This document shows, piece by piece, positions 1-7,471 of a stretch of 22,602 nucleotides of DNA. The position numbers and the translations under genes are program-made. Location of the stretch: the NCBI RefSeq assembly GCF_000717715.1, contig NZ_JOAI01000072.1, positions 1 through 22,602 on the forward strand, written 5' to 3'. The notes below the pieces were generated by a model. The model was not told the origin of the DNA. It made no database searches and saw only the letters and a list, made by a program, of their open reading frames with translations. Numbering within the stretch: position 1 is the first letter of the stretch; each line of letters opens with the position of its first letter. The stretch is from Streptomyces sp. NRRL B-24484. GTDB taxonomy: Bacteria > Actinomycetota > Actinomycetes > Streptomycetales > Streptomycetaceae.

Positions 1-1
1 C

Positions 2-88
2 GACCACCTCATGGACCAGGTCCTGCTCCAGCTGCCACCCGGCTACGACCTGCTGTTCGGCCGCCCGACCGCAGGGACACGACCCTGA
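2..88 (+). CDS. C-terminal end of a DUF2267-like protein (cut by window edge)
   Basis: Only the last 28 codons are inside the window, ending at a TGA. The tail contains the segment LPPGYDLLFGRP, which is nearly the same as the tail LPRGYALLFGRA of the next gene. The two are therefore probably tandem paralogs of one small helical family. The next gene begins with a recognisable DUF2267-like N-terminus, so I assign this fragment to the same family by that link only. Function of DUF2267 proteins is not established. Confidence 0.45.
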   Translation, partial: DHLMDQVLLQLPPGYDLLFGRPTAGTRP

Positions 89-147
89 CCACCCCTCACC
101 CCGGCCGCGGACCCGCCGGCGGCCAGCCCCTGGAAGGCCCCACGGTC

Positions 148-458
148 ATGACCCGCTACCGCCACCTCCTCCAGCAGGTCCGCACCCTGGGCCGCTACAC
201 CACCGACGACGAAACCGAACGCGTCCTCGACGTGGTCCTGGCCGTCCTCGGCTCCCAGCTCACCGGCGAGGAGCGCTGCGACCTCGCCGCCGCCCTGCCC
301 GACCGGGCCCGCGCACCGCCGCCCGCTGGGACACCTCCTCCGCCCTGGCCGCCCTTACCACCCTCACCGACGACAACCTCACCGACCGCATCCTCGCCCA
401 CCTGCCCCGCGGCTACGCCCTGCTGTTCGGCCGCGCGGACCTGGCCGCCGTCGCCTGA
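148..458 (+). pseudogene. DUF2267-like protein, apparent -1 frameshift
   Basis: The ATG at 148 opens a frame with a DUF2267-style N-terminus (YRHLLQQVRTLGRY, then an acidic stretch, then a helix with VLDVVLAVLGSQL and a GEERCDLAAALP segment). After about 300 this frame turns into proline/threonine-rich nonsense. The frame one base back continues sensibly with ARWDTSSALAALTTLTDDNL and ends at TGA 456-458 in LPRGYALLFGRADLAAVA, matching the tail of the upstream paralog. One missing base between about 300 and 320, in a GC run, explains this. Restored length would be about 103 residues. Either the gene is broken or the assembly dropped a base. Confidence 0.6.
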
Positions 459-598
459 AGCAGCGGGTCCGACCCGTCGGCGCGGGAGCGCTTCGAAGTC
501 GGGCCGTCGTTTCGGCGATAGCGTCGTCTCGGCCGAGGCCACCGGCCCGGGGGCAGGCTTGCGAACAGACACCTTTCCCCGGCCAGAAGGGAGCCCTC

Positions 599-1003
599 AT
601 GTCCTCCCGGAACGGCACACGCTCCGAAAACACGGGTGTCTGCGTACCGCTGCTGCAGATCACCACCACGACCGTCAGCGGCACCGCCCAGGTCCTCCAC
701 CTGCACGGCGAGAGCGACCACGACCAGCGCCAGCGGCTGGAGAGCGCGCTCGAGCGTGCCGTGGCCGAGTGCCCGCCCCGACTGGTCGTGAACCTCGCAG
801 GCCTCACCTTCTGCGACTCCACCTGCCTCAACGCGCTCCTCAAGACCCGGATCGCCTGGTGCGCCGCCGGCATTCCACTCGTGCTCGCTGCACCCACCCC
901 CCAGGCCGGCCGACTGCTGAAGATCACCGGCGCCGACGAGGTGCTCACCATCCACGACAGTGTCCGGGCCGCCCTGGCCGACACCGAACCGCACACCAGA
1001 TGA
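599..1003 (+). CDS. STAS-domain anti-anti-sigma factor
   Basis: The 134-residue protein is a single STAS domain after a 15-residue N-terminal extension. It shows the family pattern: a first strand with TAQVLHLHGESD, a helix with LESALERAVAE, a strand RLVVNLAGLTFCDSTCLNALL, then strand IPLVLAAP and a final helix ending VRAALA. Ser74 in CDSTC sits where the phosphorylatable serine of SpoIIAA/RsbV-type proteins lies, so the protein probably sequesters an anti-sigma kinase when unphosphorylated. The start is supported by AGAAGGGAG five bases upstream of the ATG. No anti-sigma kinase or sigma gene is adjacent, so the partner must be elsewhere, as is common in Streptomyces. A small gene follows 13 bases after the stop. 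Confidence 0.85.
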   Translation: MSSRNGTRSENTGVCVPLLQITTTTVSGTAQVLHLHGESDHDQRQRLESALERAVAECPPRLVVNLAGLTFCDSTCLNALLKTRIAWCAAGIPLVLAAPTPQAGRLLKITGADEVLTIHDSVRAALADTEPHTR

Positions 1004-1016
1004 GGCGAGGCGACCG

Positions 1017-1250
1017 ATGGACAGACCCCAGCGCTACGCGGTCACCCTGCCAGGCCCGCCCGGTCGGCACGGGCCGCCCGAGGTTGTCGTCGTCCGTCCC
1101 ACCGGCGCGTACACCGCTGCCGGGGCACCGGTGTACGCAGATGAGGCGGGCGCATTCCGGGTGGCGATCGAAGGAGAGGCGGCCCGGCCGCTCACCGCGT
1201 TGCCGGGGCCCGGCCGCCATACTTGCCTTCACGCCGTGCCACTGCCCTGA
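1017..1250 (+). CDS. Small hypothetical protein downstream of STAS gene
   Basis: The 77-residue frame starts at an ATG preceded at six bases by GAGGCGAGG, a good ribosome binding site, and lies 13 bases after the STAS stop, so the two are probably cotranscribed. The protein has no signal peptide or membrane segment. It has a beta-rich look (YAVTLPGPPG, PEVVVVRPTGAYT, AFRVAIEGEAARPL). I do not recognise the family. The SD and position support it being a real gene; the composition is GC-rich enough that chance cannot be excluded. Confidence 0.5.
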   Translation: MDRPQRYAVTLPGPPGRHGPPEVVVVRPTGAYTAAGAPVYADEAGAFRVAIEGEAARPLTALPGPGRHTCLHAVPLP

Positions 1251-1430
1251 CCTGGTGCTCGCGGCCCTCGGTTCCCGGGCACCAAGACTGCTTCTTCGTC
1301 ACCGCCGCAGCTGCCCCCGGCTGTTCGCGCCGACACACGCGATCGTGACCTTGGTGGTGAGAGCAGGCCCTGTCCCCGTGTACGCGCCCCGACCGCTTTC
1401 GGCGGAACCGGGGGTCCCCGACCGGCGGAA

Positions 1431-1895
1431 TCAGCCCGCTTGCCCAGACGGGTCGGGCGCGTGCGGGGACAGGCGGGAAGTCGGGGCGGACGGCTCCGGG
1501 CCCGGTGGGGTGACCGGCAGGCCGGCGGCCGCCCAGGCCTGGAAGCCGCCGATCACGTCGGTGGCCCGCCACAGTCCGAGCTGCCGCAGCGAGGCCGCGG
1601 CGAAGGACGAGGCGTAGCCCTCGTTGCACAGCACGATCACCCGCAGGCCGTGGCCGGTGACCTGGGGCAACCGGTAGGGGGGCTGCGGGTCGAGGCGCCA
1701 CTCGAGTTCATTGCGTTCCACGACGACCGATCCGGGGACGAGACCGTCGCGGTCGCGCAGAGCGCCGTACCGGGTGTCCACCAGCAGGGCCCCTTCCTCA
1801 CGTGCGGCTGCGGCGGCCTGGTCCGGTGTCAGGCGGTCCAGGCGGTGCCGGGTCTCATCCAGCAGTTGGTCGACACTCTTGGGGGTCACGGTCAT
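1431..1895 (-). CDS. Rhodanese-like domain protein
   Basis: The 154-residue protein is a single rhodanese domain. The N-terminal helix region (LTPDQAAAAAREEGALLVDTR) gives the typical domain opening, NELEWRLDP follows the GSVVVERN strand, and the active-site loop is CNEGYAS with catalytic Cys90. It ends with GFQAWAAAGLPV, the classic rhodanese end. Such proteins transfer sulfane sulfur from a persulfide on the cysteine. I start it at the ATG at 1895, because AGGAG lies eight bases upstream; the longer GTG start at 1904 would overlap that site. The gene lies two bases after the stop of a truncated cysteine dioxygenase, so the two once formed a sulfur-metabolism operon. The operon's promoter end is gone (see the junction near 2060). 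Confidence 0.88.
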   Translation of the reverse strand: MTVTPKSVDQLLDETRHRLDRLTPDQAAAAAREEGALLVDTRYGALRDRDGLVPGSVVVERNELEWRLDPQPPYRLPQVTGHGLRVIVLCNEGYASSFAAASLRQLGLWRATDVIGGFQAWAAAGLPVTPPGPEPSAPTSRLSPHAPDPSGQAG

Positions 1896-1897
1896 GA

Positions 1898-2062
1898 TCA
1901 CCACTCCTGGGACTGCTCGGTCTTCGCCAGCCGCAGGATCCGGCCGTCACAGGTGTACCGGCGCATCAGGGGCAGCGGAGGATAGTAGACGTGGACCGAC
2001 ACGGCGTGCTCCGCCCAAGACGGATTCACTACCTGGTGGACGTGGTGCGGGCCGAAGGCGCG
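1898..2062 (-). pseudogene. Cysteine dioxygenase, C-terminal remnant
   Basis: The last roughly 55 residues of a cupin-fold cysteine dioxygenase are preserved: FGPHHVHQVVNP, then AVSVHVYYPPLPLMRRY. The HVHQVVN histidine is the type of residue that is part of the iron-binding site, and the SVHVYYPPLP.M block is the family's C-terminal signature. An intact enzyme is about 150-200 residues and oxidises cysteine to cysteine sulfinate. Here the N-terminal half, with the remaining iron ligands, is missing. Upstream of about 2060 the sequence instead belongs, on the opposite strand, to an iron permease fragment. An open frame runs on to 2116 but its extra residues are the antisense of that permease. 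Confidence 0.75.
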
Positions 2063-2335
2063 GTCGCCCACGGCGTTCACGACCTCCAGGAGGCCGGCTG
2101 GATCGGCGGCATGCACGACCTGGCGTTCGACATCTCCTCGGTCATCCCGAAGGACAGCTGGTACGGCACCCTGCTCAAGGGCGTGTTCAACTTCCAGCCG
2201 GACCCGACGATCCTTCAGCTCACCGCCTGGGCGCTCTACCTGGTGCCGACCCTGGTGTTCTTCCTCAGCGGCTCGGGCGGCGCCGCGCCCAAGCCAGCCG
2301 TGCCCGTGCCCGTCGAGGCCGAACCCGCCTCCTGA
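2060..2335 (+). pseudogene. EfeU/FTR1-type iron permease, C-terminal remnant
   Basis: Reading from about 2060, the frame gives AVAHGVHDLQEAGW, then SSVIPKDSWYGTLLKGVFNF, then LTAWALYLVPTLVFFLSG and a charged tail ending at TGA 2333-2335. This order matches the C-terminal portion of FTR1/EfeU high-affinity iron permeases: the HDLQEAG segment, the short periplasmic stretch, and the last membrane helix. The N-terminal helices with the REXXE iron-binding motifs are absent. An ATG at 1991 opens the frame but the 23 codons it adds lie in the antisense of the cysteine dioxygenase, so it is not a real start. Confidence 0.75.
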
Positions 2336-2352
2336 CCACCCGGCAGCACCAT

Positions 2353-2395
2353 ACGGTTCGAGCCCGTTCCCGTACCCGGAGCGGGCTCGAACCGT
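2353..2395. terminator. Bidirectional terminator hairpin
   Basis: ACGGTTCGAGCCCG (2353-2366) and CGGGCTCGAACCGT (2382-2395) form a perfect 14-bp stem with a 15-base loop. It lies between the convergent iron permease remnant and the NiCoT permease gene, where a terminator serving both strands is expected. No strong T-run follows, as is usual in high-GC actinobacteria. Confidence 0.75.
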
Positions 2396-2483
2396 TCGGC
2401 CGACCGCGCCCGGGCGGCCGATCCACCGCGGCGGCCGATACGGACGGCTCCCGCGATCCGTGCACGGCGCCCGCCGCGCACGG

Positions 2484-3641
2484 TCAGCCTTCGCTCGGCG
2501 CGGTCAGTGGCGCAGCCGGCGTCCCGGGGGCGGTCCGGTTCTGCTCGATCCGCGCGAATTTCCACACCGCCAGCGCGATGATCCAGGTGGCGAAGAACAG
2601 GCCGACGATCACGAAGCCGACGGTGTTGAGGTCGAGCCCGGAGATCCAGCCCCAGAAGACGCCGTGCAGGTCGAGCTGGTCGGCGAGCAGGCCGAGCAGT
2701 TCGACAGTGCCGATGATGAGGGCGACGGCGACAGACAGGCCGGTGATGGTCAGGTTGTGGTAGATCTTGCGGACCGGCTCGGAGAACGCCCACCCGTAGG
2801 CAAAGTTCATGAACGACCCGTCGATGGTGTCCAGCAGGCACATCCCTGCGGCGAACAGCACCGGCAGGCGGAGGATGGCGTACCACGGCAGGCCGGACGC
2901 GGCCCCTGAGCCCGCCAGCACCACCAGCAGTGCGATCTCCGTCGCGGTGTCGAACCCGAGCCCGAACAGCATCCCCAACGGATACATCTGCCACGGCTTG
3001 CCGACCGACCCCGTCACCCGGCCGAGCAGGCGGTTCATCAGGCCGCGTTTGTCGAGCTGCTCCTCCAACGCCTGTTCGTCGAGGCGGCCAGTACGCATGC
3101 GGCGGAACACCTTCCAGACGCCCCCCAGGATGACCAGGTTCACGATCGCGATCAGGTACAGGAACGAGCCGGAGACGGCCGTGCCGATCAGACCGGTGAC
3201 CCGGTGGAGCCGGGAGCCGTCGTCCTGGAGTGGGCCGGCGAGGGCTTTCACGCCGAACGAGAGCAGGACGGCGAGGGCGAACACGACGGACGAGTGCCCC
3301 AGGGAGAACCAGAAGCCCACGGCGAGGGGGCGCTTGCGCTGGTCCATGAGCTTGCGGGTGGTGTTGTCGATCGCGGCGATGTGGTCGGCGTCGAAGGCGT
3401 GCCGCATACCCAGGGTGTAGGCCGTGACGCCGATGCCGATGCCGAAGGACTTGGTGCCGACGAGGTGGTGCTCGGGGGCGACGACGGCAACCAGCGTGAC
3501 CCAGCCGACGAGGTGCAGGGCGACGATGAAACTGGCCATCGCGGCCAGCTTCTGCCACTCCTGACAGGTGATCGGGGCCACGGCCCGCGTGCGACCGGAC
3601 TTTGGCATGGGCTGGGAGTGGGCTACGGGCGAGGAGGTCAC
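2484..3641 (-). CDS. NiCoT-family nickel/cobalt uptake permease
   Basis: The 385-residue membrane protein carries the NiCoT signature: GMRHAFDADHIAAIDN at about residues 78-93 in the second membrane helix, where the His and Asp residues bind and select Ni2+ or Co2+. Further signatures are FSLGHSSVVF in the third helix region and LGFDTATEIALL in the middle of the protein. About eight hydrophobic segments can be seen, the usual number. I start it at the GTG at 3641, because GGTAGGAAGGA lies five bases upstream; an in-frame ATG at 3677 has no such site. It is transcribed divergently from the NicO-type transporter at 3996, with a 354-base shared upstream region, so the two may respond to the same metal signal. 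Ni versus Co preference cannot be read from the sequence. Confidence 0.92.
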   Translation of the reverse strand: MTSSPVAHSQPMPKSGRTRAVAPITCQEWQKLAAMASFIVALHLVGWVTLVAVVAPEHHLVGTKSFGIGIGVTAYTLGMRHAFDADHIAAIDNTTRKLMDQRKRPLAVGFWFSLGHSSVVFALAVLLSFGVKALAGPLQDDGSRLHRVTGLIGTAVSGSFLYLIAIVNLVILGGVWKVFRRMRTGRLDEQALEEQLDKRGLMNRLLGRVTGSVGKPWQMYPLGMLFGLGFDTATEIALLVVLAGSGAASGLPWYAILRLPVLFAAGMCLLDTIDGSFMNFAYGWAFSEPVRKIYHNLTITGLSVAVALIIGTVELLGLLADQLDLHGVFWGWISGLDLNTVGFVIVGLFFATWIIALAVWKFARIEQNRTAPGTPAAPLTAPSEG

Positions 3642-3680
3642 GGGTGTCCTTCCTACCTCGGCGGCGAGACGCTGCATCCG

Positions 3681-3705
3681 GGTGCATCACTCCCGTCGTT
3701 GCACC
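3681..3705. promoter_or_regulatory. Inverted repeat in the divergent nickel-gene promoter region
   Basis: GGTGCA (3681-3686) and TGCACC (3700-3705) form an inverted repeat with a 13-base spacer, about 40 bases upstream of the NiCoT start. The 3642-3995 gap between the two divergent metal transporter genes must hold both promoters. The repeat is a candidate operator. It is not a clear match to the known Streptomyces Nur (nickel Fur-family) box, and I see no cobalamin riboswitch. The rest of the gap holds nothing else I can support. Confidence 0.3.
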
Positions 3706-3995
3706 ATTCCCGTAGGGAGAGGCCGTGTCACGGGGCGCGCCGGGGGCGCGATGGGTTTCACGACCGGCGCCCTCGACCCGAAGCTACCGCAGGCGATCCG
3801 GTGCTCGACCTGCAGGCGCGGATGCCCGCGCGTCGTTGCTCCGCGGGGGTGGTCTCGTCGGCGGATCGGCACGGTGGCCGCTGTCCGGGAGCTCGTGGCG
3901 GCGATGGTGGTGTGGGCCGTCCTGGCCTCATCCCTCTTCTCGCCGGCCGGGCGCTTCGCGGCTGCGGCGGCCGGCCCCGTCCCCGGAGGCCCAGC

Positions 3996-5687
3996 GTGCT
4001 GGTCCCACGACCCCTCTCCCGGGCAGGTGCGGCGGTGGCAGGCGCGCTGTGCCTGCTCAGCCTGACAGCGCCTGCCGCCGACGCCCACCCGCTGGGGAAC
4101 TTCTCGCTCAACCACTACCTCGGGTTCACGGTGCACCCCGAGGGCGTCGAGGTCCTCGCCGTCACCGACACCGCCGAGATCCCCACCCTCCAGGAGCAGC
4201 CGAGCGTCGACCGCAACGGCGACGGCACGGTCGACGACGCCGAGCGTGCCGCCTGGGCCGGCGCCCGGTGCACCCAGACCGCCCAGCGCCTGAAGGTGAC
4301 GACCGACCAGCCCGCCGCGACCCTGGCCTGGAGCACCGAGTCGGCGCGGTTCGCCTACCAGGACGGCGCCGCGGGCCTGCGCACCAGCAGACTCGAATGC
4401 ACGCTGCGGGCGGCCCTGCAGCTTCCGGCTGCGGGCACCACCCTCCACATCGCCAGCGGCATTGACCCCGGCCGGGTCGGCTGGAACGAGATCACCGCCC
4501 GCGGTGACGGCACCACCCTCGACCACGCGGACGTCCCCGCCCGCTCCGTCTCGAACGAGCTGCGCGACTACCCGCGCGACCTGCTGGCCAGCCCGCAGGG
4601 AGTGACCCGCGCCGAGGTCCACGCCCGGCCCGGCGGCGGCGCCACGGCGATCGGGACCACCGTCCGGGCGGACGGCTCCGGTCCCACGGCCTGGCTGGCT
4701 GGCCTCGACGCCCGGCTCACCCAGCTCGGCGCCACGCAGCGGCTCACCCTGCCGGTGGGCCTGCTCGCCGTGCTGCTCGCCGTCGTCCTCGGCGCCGGCC
4801 ACGCCCTGCTGCCCGGCCACGGCAAGACGGTGATGGCTGCCTACCTGGCCGGGCGGAGCGGCCGGACCCGCGACGCGGTCACCGTCGGTGCCACCGTCAC
4901 CGTGACCCACACGGCCGGCGTCCTCGTCCTCGGACTGGGCCTGACCGTCTTCTCCTCACTGGCCGGCGACGTCCTCCTCGGGTGGCTGGGCGTGCTCAGC
5001 GGTGCCCTGGTCGCCCTCGTCGGCGTCGGGCTGCTGCGCGACGCGGTCCGGCGTGCGCGCACAAGCGGTCTCGTACGCCGTACCCCGGTCACCGACAGCC
5101 CCGAGAGCGGCACGGAACCCGCGAAGGAACTCGCTCACGCGGCGACGGCACCCACGCCGACAAGCCGTCACGACCACGTGCACCCGCATGCGCACGACCA
5201 CCACGACCACGAGGCCGGCACCGCGCACGACCAGCAAGACCACGGCCACGACCACGCGCACCACGACCACGCGCACGCGCACCACGACGCTGACCAACCC
5301 CGCAGCCACCGACACGGACTGCTCGGCGGAAGCCACCATCATCACCACGAGCCCGGTTCACGTCGGCGCAGCCTCATCGGGCTGGGCATCGCGGGCGGAC
5401 TGGTACCCAGCCCCTCCGCCCTGGTCGTCCTGCTGGGCGCCGTTGCACTCGGCCGGACACTCTTCGGTGCGGCCCTGGTGGTCGCCTACGGCCTCGGCAT
5501 GGCTGCCACGCTCACCACCGTCGGGCTGCTCCTCGTCCGGGTCGGCGACCGCATGGCCGGTGCGGCAGAAGGCCCGCTCCTCGGCCGGCTGCGCCGGATC
5601 ACCCCGTACAGCGGTCTGCTGACCGCGCTGCTGATCCTGACGGTGGGGCTGGGCCTGATGGTCCGCAGCCTGCCGTCGACCCTGTGA
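3996..5687 (+). CDS. NicO-type nickel/cobalt transporter with EF-hand and His-rich loop
   Basis: The 563-residue protein starts at a GTG with GGAGG six bases upstream. Residues 1-32 look like a signal sequence ending at ADAH. Residues 33-245 form an extracytoplasmic domain that contains a complete EF-hand-type loop, DRNGDGTVDDAE (residues 72-83). From about 250 a membrane domain begins, with GAGHALLPGHGKTVMAAYLAG, the NicO (RcnA-like) nickel/cobalt transport motif. Between the two membrane halves, about residues 392-452, is a long His/Asp-rich loop (repeated DHDH, HAHH, HHHHH) that should bind Ni2+ or Co2+. The second half has the GGLVPSPSALVVLLGAVALG motif. RcnA relatives export Ni/Co, so export is likely, but direction cannot be proved. 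It is divergent from the NiCoT gene. Confidence 0.88.
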   Translation: MLVPRPLSRAGAAVAGALCLLSLTAPAADAHPLGNFSLNHYLGFTVHPEGVEVLAVTDTAEIPTLQEQPSVDRNGDGTVDDAERAAWAGARCTQTAQRLKVTTDQPAATLAWSTESARFAYQDGAAGLRTSRLECTLRAALQLPAAGTTLHIASGIDPGRVGWNEITARGDGTTLDHADVPARSVSNELRDYPRDLLASPQGVTRAEVHARPGGGATAIGTTVRADGSGPTAWLAGLDARLTQLGATQRLTLPVGLLAVLLAVVLGAGHALLPGHGKTVMAAYLAGRSGRTRDAVTVGATVTVTHTAGVLVLGLGLTVFSSLAGDVLLGWLGVLSGALVALVGVGLLRDAVRRARTSGLVRRTPVTDSPESGTEPAKELAHAATAPTPTSRHDHVHPHAHDHHDHEAGTAHDQQDHGHDHAHHDHAHAHHDADQPRSHRHGLLGGSHHHHHEPGSRRRSLIGLGIAGGLVPSPSALVVLLGAVALGRTLFGAALVVAYGLGMAATLTTVGLLLVRVGDRMAGAAEGPLLGRLRRITPYSGLLTALLILTVGLGLMVRSLPSTL

Positions 5688-5720
5688 CGAAACCCTTCCC
5701 CCTACCGGAGGCCGACCGCC

Positions 5721-6053
5721 ATGACCACCCGCCCGGCGCACCTGCTGTGCCTCGCCCTCCTCGCCGCTCCCCTCCTGACCGCCTGCGCCACCGGGCGGGA
5801 CGGCAGCTTCGACGCCCAACCCGGCACGCCGTCCCCGAGCTGCCTGCAGCACCAGAGCACCCTGCCCGGGACGCGCTACACCGGCGGAGACAAGTCCGAT
5901 CCCGCCGCCGTGCTGCAGATGATGCACTTCTACACCGCCAACGGCACCAAGGCATTCTGCGACGGCAAGCCGCCCACCGACGCCGACCGCCGCTGGACGG
6001 AGCTGTACACACAGCTCGGCGGCGATGCGCAGCACGTGGCCACAGCGAAGTAG
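5721..6053 (+). CDS. Small predicted lipoprotein
   Basis: The 110-residue protein has a short N-terminal signal with a lipobox LTAC, so Cys22 should be lipidated and the protein tethered to the outer face of the membrane. The mature part is hydrophilic with two further cysteines (in SPSCLQH and KAFCDGK) that may pair. It contains MMHFYTANGTKAFCDGKPPTDADRRW, which suggests a small helical fold, but I do not recognise the family. The start follows CCGGAGG by seven bases. It lies 33 bases after the NicO-type transporter stop, so it is probably cotranscribed and could be an accessory metal-binding or sensing lipoprotein; that role is inference. Confidence 0.75.
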   Translation: MTTRPAHLLCLALLAAPLLTACATGRDGSFDAQPGTPSPSCLQHQSTLPGTRYTGGDKSDPAAVLQMMHFYTANGTKAFCDGKPPTDADRRWTELYTQLGGDAQHVATAK

Positions 6054-6087
6054 AGCTGCCCCGCAGGTGCCGCCGCGCCGGTGCTTG

Positions 6088-7434
6088 TCAGGGCGAGGAG
6101 GGCAGGGCGGCGAGCGCGGTGCGCGCGGCCGGCGCGTCCAAGGGATGGAACGCGGGGTTGATCGCCAGTGCGGTCGTGAGCTCGGTGCGGGCATCGGCGA
6201 GGTTCCCGAGGGCCTTTTCGATCATGCCGCGGTGGTAGTGGAAGAGCGCGTTGCGCATGCCTGTCGTCAGTGCCCGGTCGGACTGCCCGAGTGCCTCCCG
6301 GTCGCGCCCGTTGACGTGCAGGGCCCAGGCGTAGGCGTCGTGCATCTCCAGGAACGGCCTGGTCCGCAGTCCCTGTTCGGCAATGGCGAGGGCCTTGCCG
6401 GGGTCGCCGTGGTCGGCCTCGAACAGCGCCGCGTCGGTGTCGAGCGCCACGCCGTTGTCGGCGAGCAGCTGTTGCTCGGCGCGGAACACGGTGTACTGAT
6501 GCGCCGCCTCGGCGGAGCGTCCCAGGGACTGGAGGAGGTCGCCCAGTTCGAGCACGTACTCGGGTTGCGGGACCTGGGCGACGGCTTGTCGGAGATCGGC
6601 GACGGCGGCGTCCGGGTTGCCGAGGGCGGCTTCCGCCCGGGCCCTGGCCTCCAGTAGCGAGGCCGTGCCGGGCGCCGCGCGCAGGCCGGTTTCGGCGCGG
6701 GCCAGGGCCGTCCGGGCGTCGCCGTTGTCGAGGGCGAGCAGGCTGAGGTGGTAGAGCGTGAATGCCCGGTCGGCCGGGGTGTTGGCATCGTCGAGGGCGC
6801 GTTGCATGTTCCCGGTGGCCGCCGCCGTGTCGCCGCGCAGCTCCCACGCGTACGAGGCGCGGGACAACGACGGGGTCCCGGGCTTGAGGTCGACCATGCG
6901 CTGCACCGCCTCGAACGACTCCGGGTACCGGCCGAGCTGGGTGTAGGCGTCGGCGAGGATCCCGTAGACGGTCGAGCTGTCGGGGCTGAGCGCGACGGCC
7001 TTCTGCGCAAAGTCCAGTGCGGCGGCGAAGTCGTGCCGCGCTGCCGCGAGGGCGGCCATGCCGGCGGTCGCGGTGGCGTTGTCAGCGGGCTGTACGGAGA
7101 GTGAGTGCGTCAGAACGCTCTCGGCCTTGGGGTAGTACGAGGGGTCGGCCGTCGTCCGGGCCTGCTGGATGTAGGCGAGGCCGAGCGAACCCAGGGCCTC
7201 GGCGTCGTCCGGGGCCGTCCGCAGCCGTTCCTGCAGGCCGACGATGGCTGCGTCCCGGCCTGCCCCGGAGCCGGCACCCTCGGCGGAGTCGTGCGGCGAG
7301 TCTTGGACGGCGCTGCCGCCTTGGGGTGCGAGGCCGAGTCCGCCGGCCAGGAAGAGCCCGGCGCCGAGGGCTGCGGCCACCGCCGCGGATCGCAGGCGAT
7401 GACGTCGCGGGGGCATGGGGTCGGTCGTGGCCAA
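6088..7434 (-). CDS. TPR-repeat protein with N-terminal membrane anchor
   Basis: The 448-residue protein has a basic start, one hydrophobic segment (about residues 16-36, a signal anchor or signal peptide) and then tandem tetratricopeptide repeats to the end. Repeats are visible from AEALGSLGLAYIQQA, through ATAGMAALAAARHDFAAALDFAQKAVAL and YGILADAYTQLGRYPESFEAVQRM, to ALGNLADARTELTTALAINP. Such repeats are protein-binding scaffolds, here predicted outside the membrane. I choose the TTG at 7434, because AGGAG lies six bases upstream; the ATG at 7416 has none. It is the last gene of the DUF4331-sortase-TPR operon, 37 bases after the sortase stop, and converges on the lipoprotein gene. Confidence 0.85.
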   Translation of the reverse strand: MATTDPMPPRRHRLRSAAVAAALGAGLFLAGGLGLAPQGGSAVQDSPHDSAEGAGSGAGRDAAIVGLQERLRTAPDDAEALGSLGLAYIQQARTTADPSYYPKAESVLTHSLSVQPADNATATAGMAALAAARHDFAAALDFAQKAVALSPDSSTVYGILADAYTQLGRYPESFEAVQRMVDLKPGTPSLSRASYAWELRGDTAAATGNMQRALDDANTPADRAFTLYHLSLLALDNGDARTALARAETGLRAAPGTASLLEARARAEAALGNPDAAVADLRQAVAQVPQPEYVLELGDLLQSLGRSAEAAHQYTVFRAEQQLLADNGVALDTDAALFEADHGDPGKALAIAEQGLRTRPFLEMHDAYAWALHVNGRDREALGQSDRALTTGMRNALFHYHRGMIEKALGNLADARTELTTALAINPAFHPLDAPAARTALAALPSSP

Positions 7435-7471
7435 GGCGTACTCCTGGGCGGTGGGCTGTGTGCGGCGGTCT

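Noticed and set aside
1711..2763. 350-codon plus-strand frame across rhodanese, the truncation junction and the NiCoT end
   Set aside because: Arg/Pro/Ser-rich shadow of minus-strand genes, with no family signature; it runs across a terminator.
2236..3690. 484-codon minus-strand frame antisense/alternate to the NiCoT gene
   Set aside because: The other minus frame carries the transporter motifs; this one is an Arg-rich shadow.
3568..4065. Long plus-strand frame overlapping the 5' end of the NicO-type transporter, with a hydrophobic stretch MVVWAVLASSLFSP
   Set aside because: It overlaps the well-supported transporter start by 70 bases and the antisense of the NiCoT gene at its other end, and has no clear ribosome binding site. 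A small membrane peptide starting near 3886 cannot be fully excluded.
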